Counted from the first letter of the stretch, positions 47,199 to 57,137 are shown. The stretch: 64,000 bases of DNA from Clostridium sp. MSJ-8 (GCF_018918325.1 NZ_JAHLQH010000045.1:16225-80224); one strand, 5' to 3'. Notes: generated by a model not told the origin, from the letters alone. A program made the numbers and translations.

Positions 47199-47237
47199 AC
47201 TTTATAAAAAACTATATAAAATAAGGAGGCTTTTTTT

Positions 47238-48545
47238 ATGAAGATATACAATACTGAAAAATCAAAAAAAATATATAATGAAATGAAGGGATATTTAGTT
47301 GATGGAGTTGGTAGCTTTTTTCATATAAGTTCATATAGAGATTATCCTATTGTTATGACCCATGGAAAAGGTTCTAAGTTATATGATGTAGATGGAAATG
47401 AGTACATTGATTATATCCTTGGATTTGGGCCTATGTTACTTGGACATTGTAATTCAGCAATTAATTTAGCAGTAGAAAATCAATTGCATAAAGGAAGCCA
47501 CTTTTCAGCACCTAATATTGAATTGGGAGAATTAGCAAAGAAGTTAACAGAAATTATACCATCTGCAGAAGCAGTTAGTTTTCAGAATTCTGGAACAGAA
47601 GTAGTTATGTATGCGTTACGTTTGGCAAGGGCATATACTGGTAAATATAAGATAATCAAATTTGAAGGTCAATATCATGGATGGTCTGATGAAGAAAAGA
47701 TAAGTATAGATGCAAAAAATATTGAGGAAATGGGACCAAGAGAGCATCCTAACAAAATTATTCATACAAAGGGTCAACGATTAAGTTCAGCAGATGATCT
47801 AATAGTTTTACCATGGAATGATGCAGATATTTTAGAGAAAACATTAAAAGAAAATGATGATATAGCTGCTATAATTATGGAACCAATTATGTGTGATTCA
47901 GGACCTATTTTACCGAAAGAAGGATATTTACAAAAGGTACGTGAAATAGCAACTAAGTATAAAGTTGTATTAATATTTGATGAAGTTATTACAGGGTTTA
48001 GAGTATCTATAGGAGGAGCACAAAAATATTATGGCGTTATACCAGATATATCAACATTTGCAAAAGCTATTGCATCAGGTTATCCATTTGGAGCTGTAGT
48101 AGGTAAGAAAGAAATAATGGAGTGTGGCATACATGCTTCAGGAACATTTAATGGAAATCCTATAGGAACTGCAGCAGCATTAGCAACTATACAAGAATTA
48201 TCTAAACCTAGTGTATATGAAAGAATAGAAGAATTAGCAATATTATTAGAAGATGGGTTTGAGAAATTAGCAGATAAATATAATATTAAAATATATGCAA
48301 GGCATGTAGGCAGTATATTTATACTATTCTTTGGCTTTGAAGATGACCCAGAGGATTTTAGAGATTGGATGAATAAAGCTGATACTGATATGTATAGAAA
48401 ATTTGTATCGAGATGTGAGCAATATGGAGTTAGGTTTACTGATCGTAGAGGTAGAGAATATTTATCTACAGCTCATACTAGAGAAGATATTGAGAAAACT
48501 CTTCAAATTGCAGATTTGGTATTAAGCGAAATAGTAGGAAAGTAA
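47238..48545 (+). CDS. Glutamate-1-semialdehyde aminomutase-like class III aminotransferase
   Basis: 435 residues, RBS ATAAGGAGG. SFQNSGTEVVMYALRLAR phosphate-binding loop, EGQYHGWSD, LIFDEVITGFRVSIGGAQ, PLP lysine in STFAKAIASGYPFGAVVG, SGTFNGNPIGTAAALA. This is the HemL-like pattern, but the lysine region differs from the usual LGKIIGGG of HemL and no other haem genes are near, so another amino acid substrate is possible. Its stop codon lies in the first unit of the tandem terminator array. Confidence 0.8.
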   Translation: MKIYNTEKSKKIYNEMKGYLVDGVGSFFHISSYRDYPIVMTHGKGSKLYDVDGNEYIDYILGFGPMLLGHCNSAINLAVENQLHKGSHFSAPNIELGELAKKLTEIIPSAEAVSFQNSGTEVVMYALRLARAYTGKYKIIKFEGQYHGWSDEEKISIDAKNIEEMGPREHPNKIIHTKGQRLSSADDLIVLPWNDADILEKTLKENDDIAAIIMEPIMCDSGPILPKEGYLQKVREIATKYKVVLIFDEVITGFRVSIGGAQKYYGVIPDISTFAKAIASGYPFGAVVGKKEIMECGIHASGTFNGNPIGTAAALATIQELSKPSVYERIEELAILLEDGFEKLADKYNIKIYARHVGSIFILFFGFEDDPEDFRDWMNKADTDMYRKFVSRCEQYGVRFTDRRGREYLSTAHTREDIEKTLQIADLVLSEIVGK

Positions 48546-48866
48546 AAAAAGACCATTTAGGTCTTAAATAAAGAAAAAGGAATAGGAAAGTAAAAAAAGA
48601 CCATTTAGGTCTTAAATAAAGAAAAAGGAATAGGAAAGTAAAAAAAGACCATTTAGGTCTTAAATAAAGAAAAAGGAATAGGAAAGTAAAAAAAGACCAT
48701 TTAGGTCTTAAATAAAGAAAAAGGAATAGGAAAGTAAAAAAAGACCATTTAGGTCTTAAATAAAGAAAAAGGAATAGGAAAGTAAAAAAAGACCATTTAG
48801 GTCTTAAATAAAGAAAAAGGAATAGGAAAGTAAAAAAAGACCATTTAGGTCTTTTTTTACTTTCCA
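48537..48866. repeat. Seven tandem 48-bp units, each with a terminator-like hairpin
   Basis: The unit begins GGAAAGTAAAAAAAGACC, continues ATTTAGGTCTTAAATAAAG and ends AAAAAGGAATA. The GACC boxes are at 48551, 48599, 48647, 48695, 48743, 48791 and 48839, exactly 48 apart. Units 1-6 carry AAGACC/GGTCTT; unit 7 is a 39-base bidirectional terminator (17-bp arms GAAAGTAAAAAAAGACC). The outer ends contain the final GGA AAG TAA codons of both converging genes. Units are identical, so the array is recent. Confidence 0.95.
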
Positions 48867-50443
48867 GAATCCCCATAGTTAGATAAGACTCTTGCACTTG
48901 GGTCATTAACGTTACAACCTTCCCAAGATTTATTTGGCATCCAGAAGTCTTTTATCCATTTTGATTGGTTTGGATAGAATTCTTCGAATATTTCTCTGTA
49001 TAATAAAGATTCCTTTGTGAAAGGTGTACCATATGGATATTTTTCTTTTGCATTTTCTACATCAGCATCTGTATATTTTTCTTCTGCATATTCCTTTAAG
49101 TAATCTACCATAGAATGTCCAACAGCATCACTAAATGCAGCTTTTTCTCTGAATAATATATCATGTGGTAAATAATCATATCCATCAAATGCTTTTCTTA
49201 ATAGGTATTTACCTTTATTATATGTGTTCATTTTCTTAGCTGGATTTATACTCATTACATAGTTAACAAAATCTATATCAGCAAAAGGAACACGACCTTC
49301 TAATGCATGTGCAGATATACAACGATCAGCTCTTAATACATCATACATATATAATTCTTTTATTCTTTTTTCAGATTCTTTTTGGAATTCTTCAGCGTTT
49401 GGAGCAAAGTCTGTGTATTTATATCCGAATAATTCATCACTAACTTCACCTGTTAAGATAACTTTTAGATCTGTATTTTCATGAATGTATTTACATAATA
49501 AGTACATTCCTATACTAGCACGGATAGTTGTTATATCCCATGTTTCAAGATGATAGATAACTTCTCTTAATGAATTAAGAACATCTTCTTTAGTCATTAT
49601 AACTTCTGTATGATCTGTTCCTAAGAAATCAGCAACTTGCTTGGCATATTTTAAGTCGATAGGATCTGTTTCCATACCTACAGCAAATGTTCTTATTGGT
49701 TTATCATGCATTTTTTGAGCTATTGCACATACTAATGATGAATCAAGACCACCACTTAATAAGTATCCAACTGGAGCATCTGATTGAAGTCTTTTTTCAA
49801 CAGCAGCTTCTAATTTTGTTTTTATGTTAGCACATATTGTTTCTATAGGCTCATCTTTAATCATCTTAGGATTTGATAAGTCATTGTAGCATACAAACTC
49901 ACCATCTTTATAATAATGTCCTGGTGGGAATGGCATTATATCATCACAATAATCTATTAATCCTTTAGCTTCACTAGCAAAAGATATTTGATGAGTATCT
50001 TTTGTATATCCATAGAACATTGGACGTATTCCCATTGGATCTCTAGCAGCCATAATAGTATCAGTGTTTCCATCATACATTACTAAGGCAAATTCTGCAT
50101 CTAGGAACTTACATAATGTTTCTATACCAAACTTTTCATATAGAGGTATTAAAACTTCACAATCACTAGATGATTTGAATTCATATTCATCTTTAAGCAT
50201 TTCTTTTAGAGCAGGATAATTGTAAATTTCACCATTACAAACAGCTTCGTAATTTTTGTAAATAAAAGGTTGGTTACCTTTTGCAGATAAGTCCATAATT
50301 GATAATCTGTTGAATCCCCATGCAATATCATAGTTTATAGTTGCACTATTATTATCTGGACCACGATGATAAACTTTTTTTAACGCGCCTTCAAAATCTT
50401 GAATAGCAATTTCACCTGAATTTAATACTACAAAACCACACAT
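48857..50443 (-). CDS. asnB: Asparagine synthase (glutamine-hydrolysing)
   Basis: 528 residues. N-terminal glutaminase with catalytic Cys2 (MCGFVVLNSG) and YHRGPDNNS; synthase domain with the PP-loop GYLLSGGLDSSLVCAIA and GEVSDELFGYKY. RBS TAGGAGG. The leader to ~50800 is T-box-like with an Asn specifier. The last two codons and stop lie in the palindromic terminator shared with the hemL-like gene. Confidence 0.94.
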   Translation of the reverse strand: MCGFVVLNSGEIAIQDFEGALKKVYHRGPDNNSATINYDIAWGFNRLSIMDLSAKGNQPFIYKNYEAVCNGEIYNYPALKEMLKDEYEFKSSSDCEVLIPLYEKFGIETLCKFLDAEFALVMYDGNTDTIMAARDPMGIRPMFYGYTKDTHQISFASEAKGLIDYCDDIMPFPPGHYYKDGEFVCYNDLSNPKMIKDEPIETICANIKTKLEAAVEKRLQSDAPVGYLLSGGLDSSLVCAIAQKMHDKPIRTFAVGMETDPIDLKYAKQVADFLGTDHTEVIMTKEDVLNSLREVIYHLETWDITTIRASIGMYLLCKYIHENTDLKVILTGEVSDELFGYKYTDFAPNAEEFQKESEKRIKELYMYDVLRADRCISAHALEGRVPFADIDFVNYVMSINPAKKMNTYNKGKYLLRKAFDGYDYLPHDILFREKAAFSDAVGHSMVDYLKEYAEEKYTDADVENAKEKYPYGTPFTKESLLYREIFEEFYPNQSKWIKDFWMPNKSWEGCNVNDPSARVLSNYGDSGK

Positions 50444-50469
50444 TATTAAAACCTCCTAAATATTTAAGC

Positions 50470-50800
50470 AAAATAAAAGACTCGCATTAGCGAGTCATCG
50501 AGTTTACCTTATAACTAAAAAAATAAATCAAAATTAAGATGAATAATTTATCAGTTACATGGTACGGAAAATACTTATTTTAGTACTCGATACCCGCCAA
50601 TAGTTACGTTATTGGTTACGTTCTAGCCTACTAATAATAAAAGTTCTAAGTTATATATTGCTTCTATTACGTTTGGTAGACAGCTCGAAGGTGTTCTTCC
50701 TCTAAAACTCCACTACTAGGCTTGCACCATACCCTAGTTCGCTTAAGCTTCTGTTATAGATTACTCTCCTTGTCATTGCCTTTCATTGTTTAGCTTAATT
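50470..50800 (-). promoter_or_regulatory. T-box leader of asnB (asparagine specifier)
   Basis: Minus strand: GACAAGGAGAGTA near the 5' end, AAGCGAACTAGGGTATGGTG with CAAGCCTAG (distal stem I), then GAAGAACACCTT with specifier AAC (50695-50693) beside the CCT arm that pairs with AGG. TAGTAGGCTAGAACG is the usual linker, followed by TTGGCGGGTATCGAGT and a terminator GACTCGC/GCGAGTC (50479-50496) with T run. ATCGAGT can pair with ACTCGAT to form the competing antiterminator. The T-box core is not the usual UGGNACC form, but UGGC would pair with the GCCA end of tRNA-Asn. Confidence 0.65.
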
Positions 50801-50994
50801 TATAAAATTTTTCTTGATAGGTAGATTATAGTATGTTTTTTAGCAAATTACAACAGTAATTTTAAAAAAAATATTATTTAAGGGAAGTGTGCAAAATGGC
50901 ATCAAATGCTGTATACGTTTAAATATAGTGATGTTAATAAATTGACAAAAATGTTATAAGAAATATAATTAAATTATTATTTGTTATTAATGAG

Positions 50995-51582
50995 GTGAGA
51001 AAGACGAATAAAAAAGAATTAAGAAGTAAAATACTAACTATTAGAAATAATTTAGACAAAGATATAAAACAAAAATATGACAAAATAATATTTAAAAAAT
51101 TAAGAGAACGAAGTGAATACATTAATAGTAAAAATATATTTATATATCTAGGTTATGGTAGTGAGATAGATACAATTAGCCTTGTAAAAGATATGTTTTT
51201 AGATGGCAAGAATGTATGTATTCCCAAAACCAATATAGAAGATAGAACTATGGAAGCTGTTATAATAAGAGGTTTAGATAACCTAGAAGAAGATAAGTAT
51301 GGAATATTAGAACCTAAGTCAAACTATGAGGTTATTGATAAACAAGATATAGACTTAGTTGTTATGCCAGGAGTTGCTTTTGATAATGATGGTGGAAGAT
51401 TAGGATATGGTGGGGGATATTATGATAAGTTTCTTATGGATTGTTCAGAAGATAAGTATAAGATAGCACTAGCATATGATTTCCAAGTAATAGAATCTGT
51501 TCCGAAGGAAGAGCATGATATATTAGTTAATTGTATAATAACTGAAAAAAGTGAAAAAAATGTAGATAAGTCGTGTGAATAG
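50995..51582 (+). CDS. 5-formyltetrahydrofolate cyclo-ligase
   Basis: 195 residues. ELRSKILTIRNNL at the start, PKTNIEDRTMEAVII and the ATP/substrate loop VMPGVAFDNDGGRLGYGGGYYDKFL. Makes 5,10-methenyl-THF from 5-formyl-THF with ATP. Start problem: GTG at 50995 lies inside the only good RBS (GAGGTGA). Seven bases after that RBS is ACG at 51004, followed by AAT AAA AAA GAA, exactly where ATG would be expected. The native start may have mutated from ATG to ACG, or GTG is used weakly. Confidence 0.88.
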   Translation: MRKTNKKELRSKILTIRNNLDKDIKQKYDKIIFKKLRERSEYINSKNIFIYLGYGSEIDTISLVKDMFLDGKNVCIPKTNIEDRTMEAVIIRGLDNLEEDKYGILEPKSNYEVIDKQDIDLVVMPGVAFDNDGGRLGYGGGYYDKFLMDCSEDKYKIALAYDFQVIESVPKEEHDILVNCIITEKSEKNVDKSCE

Positions 51583-51664
51583 AATTATAATAATTGTTGT
51601 AATAAAAAATAATTATAGGAAGGATTAATGCAATAAAAATAAACTATAGGAAGGAAATAAAAAT

Positions 51665-52930
51665 ATGAATATTGAAACTCAGTGTTTACATGAAGGCTAT
51701 AAACCTAAAAATGGTGAGCCACAGGCATTACCAATATATCAAACAACAACTTATAGATATGAATCTACTAAACAAGTAGGAGATTTATTTGACTTATCAG
51801 CAGAAGGATTTTTCTATACAAGACTTGCTAATCCAACTGTAGATGCAGTTGAGAAAAAAATAGCAGCTTTAGAAGGTGGAGTAGGAGCATTATGTACTTC
51901 TGCAGGACAAGCTGCAACATTAATAAGTGTTATGAATATTGCAAGTGCAGGAGACCATATATTGTGTTCTATTAACACATACGGTGGAACAATAAATCTA
52001 TTAGGAGTAACATTACAGAAATTTGGGGTTGAATGTACATTTATTAATCCAGATGCATCAGAAGAAGAAATCCAATCTAATATTAAGGAAAATACTAAAT
52101 TAATATTTGGTGAAACTATTGCAAATCCATCAATAGCAATATTTGATATAGAGAAATTTGCAAAGATTGCTCATAAGAATAATATACCTCTTATAGTAGA
52201 TAATACTTTTGCTACACCATATTTATGTAGACCAATAGAACATGGTGCTGATATTGTAGTTCATTCAACTAGTAAGTATTTAGATGGACATGCAATACAA
52301 TTAGGTGGAGTTATAGTAGATAGTGGTAATTTTAATTGGGCAAATGGAAAATTTAAAGAATTTACAGAACCTGATGAAACATATCATGGAGTAGTATATA
52401 CTGAACACTTTGGAAAAGCTGCATATATTGCAAAGGCAAGAACTCAACTTATGAGAGATTTAGGAGCAGCAATGACACCTCAAGCAGCATTTTATCTTAA
52501 TTTAGGTATAGAAACATTACCTGTTAGAATGGATAAACACTGTGAAAATGCTCAAAAGGTAGCTGAATTCTTAAGTAAAAGTGATAAATTAGAATTTGTT
52601 AATTATCCAACATTACCAGGAAATAAATATCAAGAACTATCTAAGAAATATTGTCCAAAAGGACCTAGTGGAGTTATTTCTTTTTCAGTGAAAGGTGGAA
52701 GAGATGCTGCTATAAAATTTATGGATAGTTTAAAGTTATGTTCTAACGTTGTTCATGTTGCAGATATTCGTACATGTGTATTACATCCAGCAAGTTCTAC
52801 TCATAGACAATTAACAGATGAACAATTAATAGCTGGAGGAATTACTCCAGGTTTAATAAGATTATCTGTTGGGTTAGAAAATATAGATGATATTTTAGCA
52901 GATTTACAATTAGGATTAAGCAATATTTAA
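51665..52930 (+). CDS. O-acetylhomoserine sulfhydrylase (MetY type) 2
   Basis: 421 residues; [56 protein letters not shown] (PLP Lys in TSK) and CVLHPASSTHRQL. Similar to the protein at 26183-27487 but clearly divergent, without the LysR neighbour. It may act on O-acetylhomoserine with sulfide or methanethiol. The mini-spacer before it contains two ATAGGAAGGA RBS-like sequences. Confidence 0.88.
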   Translation: MNIETQCLHEGYKPKNGEPQALPIYQTTTYRYESTKQVGDLFDLSAEGFFYTRLANPTVDAVEKKIAALEGGVGALCTSAGQAATLISVMNIASAGDHILCSINTYGGTINLLGVTLQKFGVECTFINPDASEEEIQSNIKENTKLIFGETIANPSIAIFDIEKFAKIAHKNNIPLIVDNTFATPYLCRPIEHGADIVVHSTSKYLDGHAIQLGGVIVDSGNFNWANGKFKEFTEPDETYHGVVYTEHFGKAAYIAKARTQLMRDLGAAMTPQAAFYLNLGIETLPVRMDKHCENAQKVAEFLSKSDKLEFVNYPTLPGNKYQELSKKYCPKGPSGVISFSVKGGRDAAIKFMDSLKLCSNVVHVADIRTCVLHPASSTHRQLTDEQLIAGGITPGLIRLSVGLENIDDILADLQLGLSNI

Positions 52931-53095
52931 TGGAAAAAATGAGGGGAACAAATTATTACGAAAAAATGACAGAATTGTTATAGAATTTGATGTAATTATA
53001 TAAGAAGTATAGGTTTACATGTGCTATAATACTAGTATAGTACATAGAGACAATAAAGTTGCCTTCATAACTACAAATTTATTTATAAATATATC

Positions 53096-53140
53096 AAAAG
53101 AGCAGTCATGTTTTTATTTTAAAATATGACTGCTCTTTTG
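53096..53140. terminator. Bidirectional terminator between metY2 and thrS
   Basis: AAAAGAGCAGTCATGTTTTT / AAAATATGACTGCTCTTTTG. Confidence 0.85.
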
Positions 53141-53199
53141 TTTATGAATATATACAACACATATATTATAGAAACTAAAATATTATCATAATGTAAAAA

Positions 53200-53272
53200 A
53201 ATTTGGTTTACCGTTTAAAATACTATATTGTTTGAATGTAAATGAGTTTATAGTATTTAGGCAAACCAAATT
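53200..53272. repeat. 73-base hairpin in the convergent gap
   Basis: Outer arms AATTTGGTTT / AAACCAAATT and inner arms AAATACTATA / TATAGTATTT with a ~20-base loop. It lies 70 bases from the end of thrS. The gap 52931-53341 holds this and the terminator at 53096 only. Confidence 0.7.
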
Positions 53273-53341
53273 CTTGGTGTTAGAAACACTTGATAATATT
53301 AAATAAAACTATTGTTAAAAATATTTTTTTATTGAATTTCT

Positions 53342-55288
53342 TTATTTTTCTTCAAGGTAATTTTCTTTTGTTTCTATTTCATTAAGAAGTCTTGCTTTAA
53401 ATTGTTCAAAGTCTAAGCTTCCTTCATCTCCAATTTTTCGACTTCTAACTGATACAGTATTGTTAGCTGCTTCTTGTTCACCAACAACAAGTATATAAGG
53501 AACTCTTTCAAGTCTAGCTTCTCTTATTTTATATCCTATCTTTTCAGCTCTATAATCAGTTTCAACTCTCACACCATTAGCTTTTAATGAGTTAGATACT
53601 TTTTCGGCATAATCATTGTATTTATCTGATATAGGTAATAATTTAACTTGAACTGGAGCCATCCAAGTAGGGAAAGCACCTGCATATTTTTCTATAAGCA
53701 TTGCAATTGTTCTCTCATAGCAACCAAGAGATGATCTATGAATTATAAGAGGATGTTTCTTTTCTCCATCTTTATCTACATAAGTCATGTTAAATCTTTC
53801 AGCTAGAGCAAAGTCTATTTGAACAGTGAATAAAGTATCTTCTTTTCCGTGTACGTTCTTGAATTGTATATCAAGTTTTGGACCATAGAATGCAGCTTCA
53901 CCATCTGCTTCAACATAATTTAATCCGATATGATCTAGTATAGTTTTCATAGTTGCTTGAGTACGATCCCAAGCTTCTGGGTTGTTGATATACTTTTCTG
54001 TATTGTTTGGATCCCATTTAGAGAATCTATAAGAGATATCTTTATCTATTCCTAGAGTTTTCATAACATATTGAATTAAATCTAGTACTCCTCTGAATTC
54101 ATCTTCTAATTGTTCTGGTGTAACTACTAAATGTCCTTCAGCTAAAGTGAATTGTCTAACTCTTATTAATCCATGCATTTCACCTGAGTTTTCTTTTCTA
54201 AATAGAGTAGAAGTTTCATTGTATCTTATAGGTAAGTCTCTATAACTATGTTGTTCTGCATTATATATTGTAAATTGGAATGGACAAGTCATAGGTCTTA
54301 GTGCAAGAACTTCATCACCATTTTCTTCGTCACCTAAAACAAACATTCCGTCTTTGTAATGATCCCAGTGTCCAGACACCTTGTATAAATCACTTTTAGC
54401 CATATATGGAGTTTTAGTTAGAAGATATCCACGTTTTGCTTCTTCATCTTCAATCCATCTTTGAAGTACTTGCATTAGTTTAGCACCTTTTGGCATTAAT
54501 AGAGGAAGACCTTGACCTACATTTTCATCAGTCATAAATATTCCAAGTTCTCTTCCAAGTTTATTATGATCTCTTTTTTTAGCGTCTTCAACTGCTTCTA
54601 AATAAGCATCAAGTTCTGATTTCTTAAGGAAAGCAGTACCGTAGATTCTGCTAAGCATTTTATTGTTTTCATTACCTTTCCAATATGCCCCAGCACTTCT
54701 AGTTAATTTTATAGCTTTTACATTCTTAACAGAAATTAAATGAGGACCTGCACATAAGTCTGTAAAGTCACCTATTTTATAGAATGAAATAACTGCATCT
54801 TCAGCAAGGTCATTAATTAATTCTACCTTGTATGGCTCATCAGCCATTAGCTTTAATGCTTCATCTCTTGGTAATTCAAATCTTTCGATAGTTGGATTTT
54901 CTTTTATTATTTTTTTCATCTCATCTTCAATCTTAGGTAAATCTTCAGATGTGAATGGAGTTTCTACATCAAAATCATAATAGAAACCATTTTCTATAGA
55001 AGGTCCTATAGCTAGTTTAGCAGTAGGGTATAATCTTTTTATAGCATAAGCTAGTATGTGTGATATACTGTGACGAGTTGCATCCTTTCCTTCTTGTGAA
55101 TCAAATGTACAAATGCTAAGTTCACAATCTTTATCTACAATATGTCTAAGGTCTTCAACCTTTCCATCAACAAGAGCACAACAAGCATTTCTTGCTAATC
55201 CTTCGCTGATAGATTTTGCTATATCTAGTACTGATAGACTAGATTCGAATTCTTTTACTGATCCATCTTTTAATGTTACTTTAATCAT
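53342..55288 (-). CDS. thrS: Threonyl-tRNA synthetase
   Basis: 648 residues, complete. TGS domain (MIKVTLKDGSVKEF), editing domain with RHSISHILAYA, class II core with MTCPFQFTIYN, RVRQFTLAEGH and HRSSLGCYERTIAMLIE, and anticodon-binding C terminus. RBS GGAGA. Controlled by a clear T-box leader at 55373-55625. In daptide producers Thr is the modified residue, but no special link is implied. Confidence 0.96.
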   Translation of the reverse strand: MIKVTLKDGSVKEFESSLSVLDIAKSISEGLARNACCALVDGKVEDLRHIVDKDCELSICTFDSQEGKDATRHSISHILAYAIKRLYPTAKLAIGPSIENGFYYDFDVETPFTSEDLPKIEDEMKKIIKENPTIERFELPRDEALKLMADEPYKVELINDLAEDAVISFYKIGDFTDLCAGPHLISVKNVKAIKLTRSAGAYWKGNENNKMLSRIYGTAFLKKSELDAYLEAVEDAKKRDHNKLGRELGIFMTDENVGQGLPLLMPKGAKLMQVLQRWIEDEEAKRGYLLTKTPYMAKSDLYKVSGHWDHYKDGMFVLGDEENGDEVLALRPMTCPFQFTIYNAEQHSYRDLPIRYNETSTLFRKENSGEMHGLIRVRQFTLAEGHLVVTPEQLEDEFRGVLDLIQYVMKTLGIDKDISYRFSKWDPNNTEKYINNPEAWDRTQATMKTILDHIGLNYVEADGEAAFYGPKLDIQFKNVHGKEDTLFTVQIDFALAERFNMTYVDKDGEKKHPLIIHRSSLGCYERTIAMLIEKYAGAFPTWMAPVQVKLLPISDKYNDYAEKVSNSLKANGVRVETDYRAEKIGYKIREARLERVPYILVVGEQEAANNTVSVRSRKIGDEGSLDFEQFKARLLNEIETKENYLEEK

Positions 55289-55372
55289 TAATCTGTTTCT
55301 CCTCTCAATAAATAAAATGTTTAGCTATTATGATAGGTTCCAAAACTTTTTTTGGATTCTATATAATTTCAT

Positions 55373-55625
55373 ATAAAAAAAACTTCGTCTATATAAAAAT
55401 ATAGAGACGAAGTATAATTCCGTGGTTCCACTCTAATTATTCATAGAAAAATATTCTATGAATCACTTATGTATATCGTAACGTGATATAATGCGGACTG
55501 TATTAAAGTCACTCAGAGGTGGTTTTCAGTTAAAATCAAATAAGAGTAATTCCAGCTACATACTCTCTCTCTGAAGATGAAAAAATAACCTACTGTCCTC
55601 ATCAATGTTTTTCATAATTTGATTA
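55373..55625 (-). promoter_or_regulatory. T-box riboswitch of thrS (threonine specifier)
   Basis: Minus strand: GATGAGGACAGTAGG at the 5' end, specifier ACC (55523-55521) in GAAAACCACCTC next to the CCTC arm that pairs with GAGG, the T-box AGAGTGGAACCACGG (55434-55420), then terminator ACTTCGTCTCTATA / TATAGACGAAGT with T8. The specifier layout matches that of the asnB leader. tRNA-Thr without its amino acid would pair with UGGA and prevent termination. Confidence 0.93.
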
Positions 55626-55669
55626 TATTAATTATAGAATTAAGAAAAATAATTGTCAATATATATAGA

Positions 55670-56062
55670 TTAAAATAATTTCTCTAGTCGAACTGCTTCT
55701 AATGTTTCTTGTGTGTATGATTTACCACCCATAAGAAATAATATTACTTCTGTTTTATCATAACCTTCCTTATGTAATTTCATGTTTTTAGTTATTTTTT
55801 TTGCAGTATTAATTGATATATTAAGAATTTTACATAGCTCTTTAAAAGTATAATAAGGTTTTGGAAGCAATTTGTTTAGCTTATTTTGAAGTCTTATTTT
55901 ATATTCTATATCTACTTCAATATTCTTATGGGGACCATTTTTCCCTCTATGATGTTCTTGACATAAATACATATAATTTATCTGAATATCTAATCCGCCT
56001 TCGTGTCTATGAACAATATGATGTATATCAGCTTCTCTGTTACAAATTTCACAAAAGTGCAA
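55670..56062 (-). CDS. HNH-type zinc-finger protein with helix-turn-helix tail
   Basis: 130 residues with a TTG start at 56062, six bases after GGGGGAAG. CEICNREADIHHIVHRHEGG and LCQEHHRGKNGPH form a small HNH/zinc fold with paired cysteines. Residues ~70-130 look like a helix-turn-helix (TFKELCKILNISINTAKKITK). HNH nucleases of phages and genomic islands have this size; it stands alone here. It could be a domesticated mobile-element gene. Confidence 0.7.
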   Translation of the reverse strand: MHFCEICNREADIHHIVHRHEGGLDIQINYMYLCQEHHRGKNGPHKNIEVDIEYKIRLQNKLNKLLPKPYYTFKELCKILNISINTAKKITKNMKLHKEGYDKTEVILFLMGGKSYTQETLEAVRLEKLF

Positions 56063-56238
56063 AAAACTTCCCCCTTTACTTATAAAATAATTATATATTA
56101 ATATTTAATTAAATTCAACGTATTAAGACGTGTAAATGTATACAATTGTATTGAAAAAATGAATAAAATGTTATATAATATAAACAAATAAATGGTATTT
56201 AATACTACTTATTTTGAGAGAGAAAGAGGGTGCCAATT

Positions 56239-56913
56239 TTGAGAGAACATTATAATTCCTTTAGTTATTGGGAAGATAAAATTAACAAGAACAAAACTAT
56301 AAGAGGACATATGTTTATGAAAAATCCTCCAGATGATAAGTCTATTTATGTTCATACTTTGATTTTTACCAAGAAGAATGGAATTGAAAATATTTTTGCA
56401 TATTTTCCAAGTGTAAAGGCATTACTAGGGTATATTCAATATTCTTTTTTGCAAGAAGCATTTTATACATGGATTAATGGAAGAGAAGAAGCTATAGTGA
56501 ATGTTCCATCTATGACTGTAGAAAAGATAGTTAAGGATGGTATAAAAAAGGGTGACATTAAGAAGAGCGTAGGAAAATTAATGCAAGAACAATATGATAA
56601 AATAAATAGTTTATGGTCATTATCAGATAGTAAGATTGTTCAAGAACTTAAAAAGTTTGCTAGAAACTTTAACAAAACATGGTTTGGAGATAACAGAGAA
56701 TTCTTGTACATTAAGATATTAAAAGATGTTAATGAATTACAGAAGTTTGTAATGAATTCTGCATTAATGATAGGTGGAGAAGATGAATTTAAAGAAAAAG
56801 TAGGATTAGATCTAGAATCATGGAAGAATGTATGTGAAGAAGCGATTACTAACAAGGATATGGGAGAAAGATTCAGAGATATACTACAAAACAATTTAAC
56901 AGAGATAATATAA
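56239..56913 (+). CDS. Hypothetical 224-residue protein
   Basis: TTG start at 56239 about seven bases after AAAGAGGG; GTG at 56230 is the alternative. Soluble and charged, no signal or membrane segment. Contains FTKKNGIENIFAYFPSVKALLGYIQYSFLQEAFYTW and a helical C-terminal half (EDEFKEKVGLDLESWKNVCEE). Not recognised. A long palindromic repeat follows as its terminator. Confidence 0.65.
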   Translation: MREHYNSFSYWEDKINKNKTIRGHMFMKNPPDDKSIYVHTLIFTKKNGIENIFAYFPSVKALLGYIQYSFLQEAFYTWINGREEAIVNVPSMTVEKIVKDGIKKGDIKKSVGKLMQEQYDKINSLWSLSDSKIVQELKKFARNFNKTWFGDNREFLYIKILKDVNELQKFVMNSALMIGGEDEFKEKVGLDLESWKNVCEEAITNKDMGERFRDILQNNLTEII

Positions 56914-56920
56914 TTATGTT

Positions 56921-57137
56921 ATCTGATTATTAGTATCAATATTATAAGTTTTCATAAATAGTATAATTTCATTAAGATTAAGTATTTCTATGAATAATAA
57001 AAATAAATAAAGATGCCTAAATGTTATAAACTTACTAAAGTTCAGATAGTATAGCATTTTCAGGGCATCTTTACTTTTTTATTATAAGGAATACTAAATA
57101 ATAACAATTTACTTAAATCGTTAATAATAGATATTAA
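56921..57137. repeat. Long imperfect palindrome, full copy
   Basis: Central stem AAAGATGCCTAAATGTTATA / TATAGCATTTTCAGGGCATCTTT (57010-57072), outer flanks ATTAGTATCAATATT and TAATAGATATTAAT. Relative to the copy at 22720 the central arms have changed on both sides so that pairing is kept. Its right end reaches the ispF stop codon. Confidence 0.75.

Noticed and set aside
48537..48866. CRISPR array
   Set aside because: Units are contiguous and identical with no unique spacers, and no cas genes are near.
48478..48906. Long minus-strand frame encoding a 16-residue repeat (RPKWSFFTFLFLFLYL)
   Set aside because: Produced by the 48-bp tandem array (48 is a multiple of three) and overlapping two real gene ends; no RBS.
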